7,978 nucleotides of DNA from Desulfohalobiaceae bacterium (GTDB lineage: Bacteria; Desulfobacterota; Desulfovibrionia; Desulfovibrionales; Desulfothermaceae): assembly GCA_021737115.1 (NCBI GenBank), contig JAIPER010000156.1, positions 1-7,978 of the forward strand, written 5' to 3'. A model generated the notes under the pieces. That model was not told the origin of the DNA. It was given only the letters and a program-made list of their open reading frames with translations, and did no database searches. Shown here piece after piece: positions 1 through 4,943 of this stretch (position 1 is its first letter; each line of letters starts with the position of its first letter). A program made the translations under genes and the position numbers.

Positions 1-154
1 AAGGAATCCCAAGACTAAAAAAAACAGAACGGCATTTGAAGTCCACCTCAAGCCTGGAGGGGGAAATGGAGAAGTACGTTCTATCAGTAAGCTCAATGAG
101 TTCCCGGCAATATCGAAAGGTGCCGTTCTGAACTACTGTCAAATCTTTCTTTTC
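1..154. other. Left-edge sequence, possible tail of an upstream gene
   Basis: No gene can be assigned here. Two plus-strand frames are open from the window edge. One runs to a TGA at 173-175 and includes FEVHLKPGGGNGEVRSISKL. The other runs to a TGA at 129-131. Neither has a start or a family I recognise, and frames of 40-57 codons can be open by chance. The first reads more like protein and could be the C-terminus of an upstream gene, but its stop lies inside the promoter of the next operon. The stretch also carries a 10-bp inverted repeat, listed separately. Confidence 0.2.
25..130. repeat. 10-bp inverted repeat, arms 25-34 and 121-130
   Basis: CAGAACGGCA at 25-34 is the exact reverse complement of TGCCGTTCTG at 121-130. 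The arms are separated by 86 bp, and the match stops abruptly on both sides. It lies just upstream of the toxin-antitoxin promoter. I considered an integron attC site, but the outer ends lack convincing RYYYAAC/GTTRRRY core sites. It may be a chance match. Confidence 0.3.
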
Positions 155-183
155 TTGACAATGTGCCCCATTTGAGCTACAAT
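155..183 (+). promoter_or_regulatory. Sigma-70 promoter of the DinJ/YafQ operon
   Basis: The -35 box TTGACA (155-160) is perfect and the -10 box TACAAT (178-183) matches five of six bases, with an ideal 17-bp spacer. Transcription should start near 190, followed by a strong ribosome binding site GGGAGG at 198-203, six bases before the antitoxin ATG. The 7-mer ACAATGT occurs at 158-164 and 179-185, overlapping the -35 and -10 boxes, with its two copies 21 bp (two helical turns) apart. This makes it a candidate operator for autorepression by the antitoxin, as is usual for RelB/DinJ-type modules. The operator role is inference. Confidence 0.85.
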
Positions 184-209
184 GTTAGAAACTTAAAGGG
201 AGGTAACCC

Positions 210-470
210 ATGGGCAAAACATCCACAATCAGGGCTCGAATCGAACCCGATTTAAAAGATAAGGCTGAGCATATATTTCAGCAACTTGGGCTTACAACAA
301 CTCAGGCTATCACCCTCTTTTATAAACAGGTTGAATTGAAAAAAGGGCTTCCATTTGACATAGCAATCCCCAATAAAACCACTCTCAAGACCTTTTCAGA
401 TACAGATGCCGGACGTGACCTGATCATTTGTAAAGACGCTGACGATATGTTTAAAAAATTGGAAATCTGA
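210..470 (+). CDS. RelB/DinJ-family antitoxin
   Basis: This 86-residue protein is the antitoxin of a type II toxin-antitoxin pair. It should bind and neutralise the YafQ-like toxin encoded next and repress the shared promoter. The N-terminal half, about residues 4-45 (TIRARIEPDLKDKAEHIFQQ, then LGLTTTQAITLFYKQV), is the ribbon-helix-helix DNA-binding region typical of RelB/DinJ: a basic beta strand, then a helix and the LGL-T-TQA-ITLFYKQ signature. The motif GLPFDIAIPN at about residues 46-55 is also characteristic. The remaining tail is acidic and would wrap the toxin. Length matches E. coli DinJ (86 residues). The start is supported by GGGAGG six bases upstream and a consensus promoter. Its TGA overlaps the toxin ATG by one base, so translation is coupled. 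Confidence 0.92.
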   Translation: MGKTSTIRARIEPDLKDKAEHIFQQLGLTTTQAITLFYKQVELKKGLPFDIAIPNKTTLKTFSDTDAGRDLIICKDADDMFKKLEI

Positions 471-742
471 TGCTTACACCTGCATATACAAGGCAGTTTG
501 AGCGTGACACCAAGCGACTGGAAAAACGTGGGAAAAACTTTGAAAAGCTGAAAATAATCATCCGCTCTATTGTGGCGGAGGAAGCGCTTGATGCCATTCA
601 CAGGGACCACAAACTGATTGGCAACTGGAAGGGCCGACGTGAATGTCATATTGAATCAGATTGGCTGCTAATTTATATGGTCGATTCAGATAGAGTTGTT
701 TTCGAACGGACCGGTACCCACTCTGATTTATACCAAAAATAG
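470..742 (+). CDS. YafQ-family mRNA-interferase toxin
   Basis: This 90-residue RelE-superfamily toxin is expected to be a ribosome-dependent endoribonuclease that cuts mRNA and stops growth when not held by the antitoxin. The catalytic set known from E. coli YafQ (His50, His63, Asp67, Trp68, His87, Phe91) is matched with a constant offset of three: His47, His60, Asp64, Trp65, His84 and, conservatively, Tyr88 in place of Phe. Characteristic blocks are DHKLIGNWKGRRECHIESDW (46-65) and FERTGTHSDLY (78-88). The N-terminus is basic, as in the family. Full length and an unbroken active site suggest a working toxin. The start overlaps the antitoxin stop (TGATG). A perfect palindrome with a T-run about 110 bp downstream may terminate the operon. 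Confidence 0.93.
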   Translation: MLTPAYTRQFERDTKRLEKRGKNFEKLKIIIRSIVAEEALDAIHRDHKLIGNWKGRRECHIESDWLLIYMVDSDRVVFERTGTHSDLYQK

Positions 743-824
743 AATGACCCAACATCATTTTGAAGCGGGACCGGGCAATCCGGAGCGCGTTTGAATATCA
801 TTAAGTACGGTATATTTTTGGTAT
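730..824. repeat. 12-bp inverted repeat, arms 730-741 and 813-824
   Basis: ATACCAAAAATA at 730-741 covers the last toxin codons, and TATTTTTGGTAT at 813-824 is its exact reverse complement, with 71 bp between. It is too widely spaced for a simple terminator. It could be the ends of a small degenerate element, a regulatory structure in the operon 3' end, or chance in AT-rich DNA. I see no target duplication or transposase. Confidence 0.35.
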
Positions 825-853
825 GACGATCTAGGCTACAGGCAGAACATGAC

Positions 854-885
854 CATTTGACAATTGTATTGTCAAATGTCTTTTT
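854..885 (+). terminator. Perfect 25-bp palindrome followed by T-run (terminator or operator)
   Basis: CATTTGACAAT (854-864) and ATTGTCAAATG (868-878) are exact inverted repeats around a 3-base loop TGT, followed at once by TCTTTTT (879-885). This fits an AT-rich intrinsic terminator for the toxin-antitoxin operon on the plus strand. The stem has only three G/C pairs of eleven, so it would be weak. The palindrome lies directly before the SRAP ribosome binding site and contains a TTGACA box (857-862), so an operator site is the alternative. No -10 box follows at the right distance. Confidence 0.4.
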
Positions 886-894
886 GGAGTGACC

Positions 895-1056
895 ATGTGC
901 GGACGTTTCGGCTTGTGGGCTGATCAAAAGGAAATTCAAGACCATTTTCAAATCCAGGAACCATTGCCCCTGGAGCCAAGGTACAATATCAAGAAGTCGT
1001 GCAGCCAATATGATGCAACCCGATCGGCCTCTGCCGTTCAACCAAAAAGTCTATGA
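895..1056 (+). pseudogene. N-terminal stub of an SRAP (YedK/HMCES-type) gene
   Basis: An ORF of 53 codons starts with MCGRF, the hallmark of SRAP proteins, whose Cys2 covalently traps abasic sites in single-stranded DNA. Residues 1-32 (MCGRFGLWADQKEIQDHFQI through PRYNI) match the family N-terminus. After PRYNI the expected AP-S/T-Q segment is lost and the sequence no longer resembles SRAP. Another frame reads QEVV just after, consistent with a small deletion or frameshift. Full proteins are about 200 residues or more, so the catalytic Glu and His are absent. The initiation signal is intact (GGAG at 886-889, five bases before ATG). The stop forms an ATGA overlap with the downstream kinase start. 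It is most likely a pseudogene remnant, possibly retained as a translated leader for the kinase. Confidence 0.75.
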
Positions 1057-3575
1057 ACCATTACAACAAAAAGACCACACAAGCCGATAAGCTCCGCAGC
1101 CGGGCTGAAGAGCTGATTAAACAATCAAAGGGCGGCTCGCCGCTTCATATTACTGATTATAAAGAATTGATTCACGAACTCGAAGTCCATCAGATGGAAC
1201 TGGAAGTTCAGAACGAGGAGCTCCAGGAGGCCTATCAGGAACAGGCCAAATGGCACCAGGAATACCAAAAACTCTATGAATTCGCACCCTGCGGTTATCT
1301 CACCCTGAATCCCCGGGGAATCATCACCCGTGTCAATCAGACCGCCGTGAACCTGTTAGGGACAAACAAGAAGATAGCCCTCAATTCTACCTTGAGCAAA
1401 CAGGTTATGTCCGGCTGGACAGATATCTTTTTGAAAGCCAGGCAACAGGCTTTAGAAAACGGAGAAAAACAGAGCATCGAACTGCCCCTGAAACGGGAAG
1501 GAGTCTCGCCCTGTTGGGTCCTCATGGAGATCGATGCGGAAAGAAATGAAAACGGCAAACTCTCACAGTGGCGGGTTGTCCTACTGGATATTACCGAGCG
1601 CAAGCGCAACGAGGAGGAGCTGAGAGCCACCCAGGAGAAAGCCAGTCGCCAGGCCCGGGAATACACTTTGGCCATGAATTCCATAGCCGATGGAGTCGTA
1701 TTTTACGATACCAGTCACAAGATCACCCGCATGAACTCGGCAGCGGAATCCACCCTGGGCTTCGAGTTGCAGGAAATCCGCAGCCTGCCCGCACATGATA
1801 GAATCAATCTTTTTAATCTCAGGGGCATCAACGGTGAAGCCATGCCCAGAGAGAAAATGGCTGGCCTGAGGGCCTTGCAGGGAGAAGTCGTCACCAATGA
1901 GGAATTCCTGTTCTACCCCAAAAACAGTGAACAACCGATTGTCCTTCTTTCCAGCGCCGCTCCGATGCGAGACGATACAGGTGAAATCATCGGAGCCATC
2001 CAGACCATAACGGATGCAACAGAGAAAAAGCAAACCCGTGAAGCTCTGACCGAAAGCGAGGAAAAATTCTCCAAGGCCTTTTTCAAGAGCCCTGGATTCA
2101 TGTTTATCAGCGAAGCCGATACAGGCCGGATCATTGAAGTCAATAATACCAGCTCGAGTCTAATCGGTTTCGACTACAAAGAGATAATCGGCAGAACCTT
2201 TCCTGAACTCGGCATTATCAGTCCAGAAACTTTCAACCAGCTCAAACAGACCATCATCAGGAAACGACGAATCAGCAACCAGGAGATACCCCTCACGACA
2301 AAGACCGGGGAGATCAGACAGGTCAACATTTCAATTGAAATCATCCATTTAGGCAGAAAGCGCTGTTTCATCGGCATGGGATACGACGTCACGGACCGGG
2401 TTCAAGCTGAAACTGAACTCATCCAGGCTATAGAGCAGGCAGATGCGGCCAACAGAGCCAAGTCGGAGTTTTTGTCCAACATGAGCCATGAAATCCGAAC
2501 ACCCATGAACGGTATTATGGGCATGATCCAACTCGCCAGGAAGAACACAGAGGAGAGCAAGGCCGAAGAATACCTTGAATTTGCCTGCCAATCTGCGGAT
2601 CACCTCATGGATCTCATCAATGATGTCCTTGATCTGTCCAAGATCGAAGCCGGCAAGCTCGAGCTCACTCACCAGCCCCTCAATATCCATGAAATCACGA
2701 AGTCCTGCGTGGAAACCTTCCGGGTCAAGGCGCGGAACAAGGGCCTTGATTTAGATTACTCGATTGCAGAAGACATACCGACCAATCTTGTCGGTGATGC
2801 AGGACACCTGCGTCAAGTGCTCTTGAATGTGGTGGGTAACGCCGTTAAATTCACGAGCCAGGGAGGAGTGCAGGTCGAAGTAAGCCGGGGTTCCGGCGCA
2901 GGAGATGAGAAGATCCAGCTCCAATACCAGGTGAGGGATACGGGAGTCGGTATTCCAAAGAACAAACAGGCTGCCATCTTCAAGAGTTTCGAACAGGCCC
3001 ACTCCTCGAATCATGCCGAATATGAGGGCACCGGACTTGGCCTGACCATATCCAAAAAGCTGATTGAGCTTATGGACGGGGATATCCGGGTGAGCAGCCA
3101 TGAAGGTCAAGGCAGCACCTTTACCTTCACTTTGTCCTTGGGCGTAGACCATTCGATCGCCGAGGAACCGCAGATGGAAACAGGAAAAGATAAGATCCTG
3201 AAACCCCTGCGCATTCTGATGGCCGAGGACAGCAGACTCAATCAGATCTATATACTGGACCTGTTGACGAGCCAGGGGCATAGCACCGAACTGGCCGAAA
3301 CCGGGCGGGAAGCACTGGAGAAGCTTTCGCAGGAGCGCTTCGACCTGGTGCTCATGGACATCCGCATGCCGGAAATGGACGGAGCCAAAGCCACCTGGAT
3401 CATTCGAAACAAGCCTCCCAAAGGAGTTGACCCCAAGATCCCAATCATCGCTCTGACCGCCTATGCCTTGAAAGAAGAGATGAACCAGTATTTGCGAAAT
3501 GGATTCAATGCCTACCTGACCAAACCGGTTGATATTGAAGAGCTGAACTCGACCATGACCAAGCTTTTGGATTAA
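1053..3575 (+). CDS. Soluble hybrid histidine kinase, PAS-PAS-PAS-HisKA-HATPase-REC
   Basis: This 840-residue two-component sensor kinase carries its own receiver. A coiled-coil N-terminus (about 10-70, with HELEVHQMELEVQNEELQEA) leads to PAS1 (about 75-185), PAS2 (about 205-325) and PAS3 (about 337-455). HisKA follows at about 470-535, with the phospho-accepting His479 in SNMSHEIRTPMNG. The HATPase domain (about 580-697) has N-box Asn596 (GNAVKF), G1 DTGVGIP (629-635) and G2 GTGLGL (659-664). The receiver (about 719-838) has acidic Glu725/Asp726, phospho-acceptor Asp769 (LMDIRMPEMDG), Thr802 and Lys824. All catalytic residues are present. No signal peptide or membrane segment is visible, so it should sense a cytoplasmic cue. 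No ligand can be named. No response regulator or output gene lies nearby. There is no ribosome binding site at 1053, and an in-frame stop at 1011-1013 bars an upstream start. Translation probably depends on coupling with the SRAP stub. Confidence 0.93.
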   Translation: MNHYNKKTTQADKLRSRAEELIKQSKGGSPLHITDYKELIHELEVHQMELEVQNEELQEAYQEQAKWHQEYQKLYEFAPCGYLTLNPRGIITRVNQTAVNLLGTNKKIALNSTLSKQVMSGWTDIFLKARQQALENGEKQSIELPLKREGVSPCWVLMEIDAERNENGKLSQWRVVLLDITERKRNEEELRATQEKASRQAREYTLAMNSIADGVVFYDTSHKITRMNSAAESTLGFELQEIRSLPAHDRINLFNLRGINGEAMPREKMAGLRALQGEVVTNEEFLFYPKNSEQPIVLLSSAAPMRDDTGEIIGAIQTITDATEKKQTREALTESEEKFSKAFFKSPGFMFISEADTGRIIEVNNTSSSLIGFDYKEIIGRTFPELGIISPETFNQLKQTIIRKRRISNQEIPLTTKTGEIRQVNISIEIIHLGRKRCFIGMGYDVTDRVQAETELIQAIEQADAANRAKSEFLSNMSHEIRTPMNGIMGMIQLARKNTEESKAEEYLEFACQSADHLMDLINDVLDLSKIEAGKLELTHQPLNIHEITKSCVETFRVKARNKGLDLDYSIAEDIPTNLVGDAGHLRQVLLNVVGNAVKFTSQGGVQVEVSRGSGAGDEKIQLQYQVRDTGVGIPKNKQAAIFKSFEQAHSSNHAEYEGTGLGLTISKKLIELMDGDIRVSSHEGQGSTFTFTLSLGVDHSIAEEPQMETGKDKILKPLRILMAEDSRLNQIYILDLLTSQGHSTELAETGREALEKLSQERFDLVLMDIRMPEMDGAKATWIIRNKPPKGVDPKIPIIALTAYALKEEMNQYLRNGFNAYLTKPVDIEELNSTMTKLLD

Positions 3576-3847
3576 TTAAAAATAGTTCTTGGCTTGCACC
3601 GGATAGTGCTGCTTGGTAGAATCAGCAGCCACGATCCCGCCATTATCCAGGGCACAATCAAAAAAAACTTCTTTGCTGTCCTGCTTTGCAGGTCACTTCT
3701 TGTTTCCTGTGAGGAGAGGAAGATGGGGGTCATAAAATCATGGGCAACTTCAAGCACGAATTCTGATACGGTGAGCCTCTACCAGCCACAATTTATATGC
3801 ATAAAAATCAGGATCTGGATGAGAAGTCAGAAAGGCATGCAATCTGT
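3576..3847. other. Unrecognised, probably decayed sequence after the kinase
   Basis: I find no intact gene here. Minus-strand fragments read like protein but have no usable starts. Bases 3576-3692 form an open frame ending in NGGIVAADSTKQHYPVQAKN plus YF, with its stop next to the kinase stop. Bases 3750-3851 encode a 33-codon piece containing HPDPDFYAYKLWLVEAHRIR. I cannot assign either to a family. A run of eight A's at 3660-3667 is where two minus-strand frames could have been joined before a slip. Short hairpins GCTGCT/AGCAGC (3608-3613, 3624-3629) and CCTGC/GCAGG (3680-3692) lack T-runs on the kinase strand, so no kinase terminator is evident. Confidence 0.4.
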
Positions 3848-3973
3848 TCATGATTTGTCTGAAGAATCTGTTGGAAGAGAATCTTGAAGCCGTAGTACTT
3901 CATGTCCAAATTGACGTAAGGAGTTGATTATGGAGTTTGAAATACAGTGATCTGCGAAAAATCTGAGTGACAT
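3848..3973 (-). pseudogene. N-terminal remnant of a DUF5615 PIN-like toxin
   Basis: Forty-one codons on the minus strand begin MSLRFFADHCISNSIINSLR and continue FGHEVLRLQDSLPTDSSDK. This pattern (hydrophobic strand ending in FFAD-H, a helix, GHEV-RL-D, LP-DS-D) is typical of DUF5615 PIN-like putative toxins, with Asp8 as the usual first acidic residue. The frame ends at TGA 3848-3850, where about 110-120 residues would be expected, and the family C-terminus is not found downstream. The gene is therefore broken. Its ATG overlaps by one base the stop of the DUF433-like fragment upstream (TAATG), the normal arrangement of this antitoxin/toxin pair. Family assignment is from sequence memory only. 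Confidence 0.6.
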
Positions 3974-4053
3974 TAAACTGCAACCTCAAATTCGGCCAAA
4001 TCTCGAGCATAATCCAAACATGCCGCTAGCTGGTCTTTGTTAAGATCTTCAAT
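3973..4053 (-). pseudogene. C-terminal remnant of a DUF433-like antitoxin
   Basis: On the minus strand, 26 codons read IEDLNKDQLAACLDYARDLA then EFEVAV and stop. This resembles the C-terminal helix of DUF433 antitoxins (the region 'DL-EDI-ACL-YA'), which normally precede DUF5615 toxins. The following toxin start overlaps the stop by one base. The N-terminal two thirds (the region usually containing G-P-I-GTRI) is missing. The homologous part begins immediately after the T-tract of the tRNA terminator at 4053-4060. The same frame stays open through the terminator hairpin up to a stop at 4105-4107, but that part is terminator DNA rather than antitoxin. It is non-functional as it stands. Confidence 0.5.
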
Positions 4054-4101
4054 AAAAAAAGCCGTCAAGACCTCAAGGCTGTACCTTGAATCTTGACGGC
4101 T
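4053..4101 (-). terminator. Strong intrinsic terminator of the tRNA-Gln/tRNA-Glu transcript
   Basis: Read on the minus strand, AGCCGTCAAGA pairs perfectly with TCTTGACGGCT over 11 bp. An inner stem TCAAGG/CCTTGA sits inside it, and the hairpin is followed by TTTTTTT (complement of 4054-4060). The orientation and its position about 100 bases past tRNA-Glu make it the likely end of the tRNA transcript. The plus strand has no T-run after the hairpin, so it would not act as a kinase terminator. Confidence 0.85.
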
Positions 4102-4141
4102 TACTTACTGCAGGGTGAGCGACCAGTGAGGGACAAAAAGC

Positions 4142-4168
4142 TTATGGCTTTTATGCCCCTTATGCGCC
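4142..4168. repeat. Three imperfect 9-bp tandem repeats (TTATGnnnn)
   Basis: TTATGGCTT, TTATGCCCC and TTATGCGCC follow one another directly at 4142-4150, 4151-4159 and 4160-4168. They lie in the tRNA 3' trailer between tRNA-Glu and the terminator. No open frame of interest crosses them. Function unknown, and they may be neutral. Confidence 0.5.
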
Positions 4169-4204
4169 TTTTTTATAACATGCTGTTTTCTCAGATTTTT
4201 TTGT

Positions 4205-4282
4205 TGGCGTCCCCAGGGGGATTTGAACCCCCGTCGCCGGCGTGAAAGGCCGGTGTCCTGGACCGGGCTAGACGATGGGGAC
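4205..4282 (-). tRNA. tRNA-Glu (UUC)
   Basis: The minus strand starts GTCCCCATCGTCTAG and ends with acceptor strand TGGGGAC, discriminator G and an encoded CCA (complement of 4205-4207). The anticodon loop CTTTCAC carries TTC, whose complement GAA is at 4244-4246. The T arm CGGGGGTTCAAATCCCCCT is intact. The sequence closely resembles E. coli tRNA-Glu, with a D-loop two bases longer. It is 12 bp downstream of tRNA-Gln and co-transcribed with it. Confidence 0.96.
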
Positions 4283-4294
4283 GCGCTATCAATT

Positions 4295-4368
4295 TGGCTG
4301 GGGGTAAAGGATTTGAACCTTTGCTACCGGGGCCAGAACCCGGCGTCCTGCCACTAGACCAACCCCCA
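4295..4368 (-). tRNA. tRNA-Gln (CUG)
   Basis: The minus strand starts TGGGGGTTGGTCTAGTGGCA and ends TACCCCCA, discriminator G, encoded CCA (complement of 4295-4297). Anticodon stem CCGGG/CCCGG encloses loop TTCTGGC with anticodon CTG, whose complement is at 4334-4336. The T arm AAAGGTTCAAATCCTTT is intact. Seventy-four bases including CCA is a normal length. It is the first gene of the Gln-Glu transcript. Confidence 0.96.
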
Positions 4369-4383
4369 GCGCTGAAGACAGAA

Positions 4384-4412
4384 TTTCTAAACAAGTTGCA
4401 TTTGATTGTCAA
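4384..4412 (-). promoter_or_regulatory. Promoter of the tRNA-Gln/tRNA-Glu operon
   Basis: On the minus strand a perfect -35 TTGACA (complement of 4407-4412) is followed after 17 bp by TAGAAA (complement of 4384-4389, four of six bases). The predicted start is about 8 bases before tRNA-Gln. It begins 20 bp past the stop of the Rho-N-like gene, so the tRNAs need not depend on read-through. Confidence 0.75.
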
Positions 4413-4431
4413 GCCAAAAAACGAAATAATC

Positions 4432-4779
4432 TCAACTCGCGGACAGCCTCCGGGTCAACCTTTTCAACTTCTTGATCTCCCTGCGGTATTTATCCTTATC
4501 CCGTCTTGCATCGGTCCCGGAAAGTTCCATTTTTTTGGCCTGCAGTTCTTTGATCTTTCGCTTAGAGCTCGCAATCTGATCTTTATAGGGATTGCTCCCC
4601 GATTCCTCGACCAGGCCCAATTCTTCCTTGATTTCCTTCAAGAGCTGATCCTTGTCCATACCAGAGGCCCCTACAATCTGGGGCATCTTGTCAATGACCA
4701 GCTCGCGGAGTTCCTTGGCGGTCATCTTGTCCAGGGGCTTTTTCAAGTTCAGTGACTCAATGGTCTGTCCTTCGCTCAT
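4432..4779 (-). CDS. Small basic protein with Rho N-terminal-like (SAP-type) motif
   Basis: This is a 115-residue protein of unknown function. Residues about 13-52 (LDKMTAKELRELVIDKMPQI, then GASGMDKDQLLKEIKEELGL) match the helix-loop-helix pattern of the Rho N-terminal domain, a small module often involved in nucleic-acid binding. Residues about 66-115 are strongly charged and basic (KDQIASSKRKIKELQAKKME and KKLKRLTRRLSAS), probably a coiled coil or RNA/DNA-contacting tail. No membrane segment is seen. The start is set by GGAGGAGA (complement of 4785-4792), five bases upstream. A TATAAT box lies just before that. The gene sits upstream of the tRNA operon on the same strand. A nucleic-acid role is inferred from the motif only. 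Confidence 0.8.
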   Translation of the reverse strand: MSEGQTIESLNLKKPLDKMTAKELRELVIDKMPQIVGASGMDKDQLLKEIKEELGLVEESGSNPYKDQIASSKRKIKELQAKKMELSGTDARRDKDKYRREIKKLKRLTRRLSAS

Positions 4780-4799
4780 ACTTCTCTCCTCCAGTAAAT

Positions 4800-4828
4800 A
4801 TTATAGCGGGCTTCGCCCGCAACCAAAA
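4800..4828 (-). promoter_or_regulatory. Candidate promoter with GC-rich palindrome in the spacer
   Basis: On the minus strand a perfect -10 TATAAT (complement of 4800-4805) precedes the Rho-N-like gene by about 20 bp. A 17-bp spacer leads to a poor -35, TTTTGG (4823-4828). The spacer holds GCGGGC-TTC-GCCCGC (4806-4820), a 15-base hairpin sequence. It could be an operator, a short repeat of the REP kind, or the end of the upstream transcript. It has no T-run on either side, so an intrinsic terminator is unlikely. Confidence 0.4.
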
Positions 4829-4943
4829 AAGGTTCCAGGTTCACGGTTAAGAAAAAGAAAAAAGCCTTTGGGGCAATACATTTTCTTGTTTTATAACAGT
4901 GATTAAATGATAATGCGCCGAATACTCTCCTCTGCCATTGGGC

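Noticed and set aside
25..130. Integron attC recombination site
   Set aside because: A long inverted repeat precedes a toxin-antitoxin cassette-like module, but the ends do not give RYYYAAC/GTTRRRY core sites and no second site is seen after the toxin.
673..1041. Minus-strand 122-codon ORF opposite the toxin end and SRAP stub
   Set aside because: It lies antisense to two better supported genes, shows no recognisable motif, and its start lacks a ribosome binding site.
2751..3281. Minus-strand 176-codon ORF inside the kinase gene
   Set aside because: It is a shadow of the HATPase/receiver coding region, whose catalytic motifs are all intact on the plus strand.
3594..3887. Plus-strand 97-codon ORF after the kinase
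   Set aside because: It has a TTG start without a ribosome binding site and no family resemblance. The opposite strand gives a recognisable DUF5615 remnant over the adjoining bases.
4205..4368. tRNA 3' end as a phage or island attachment site
   Set aside because: I saw no second copy of either tRNA 3' end in the window and no integrase gene, so an attachment site cannot be supported here.
4294..4755. Plus-strand 153-codon ORF across tRNA-Gln and the Rho-N-like gene
   Set aside because: It begins inside a tRNA gene and is antisense to a well-initiated protein gene.
4860..4890. Intrinsic terminator for the DUF721 gene on the minus strand
   Set aside because: A T-rich stretch follows GCCCCAAAGGC, but the possible stem is only about three base pairs.
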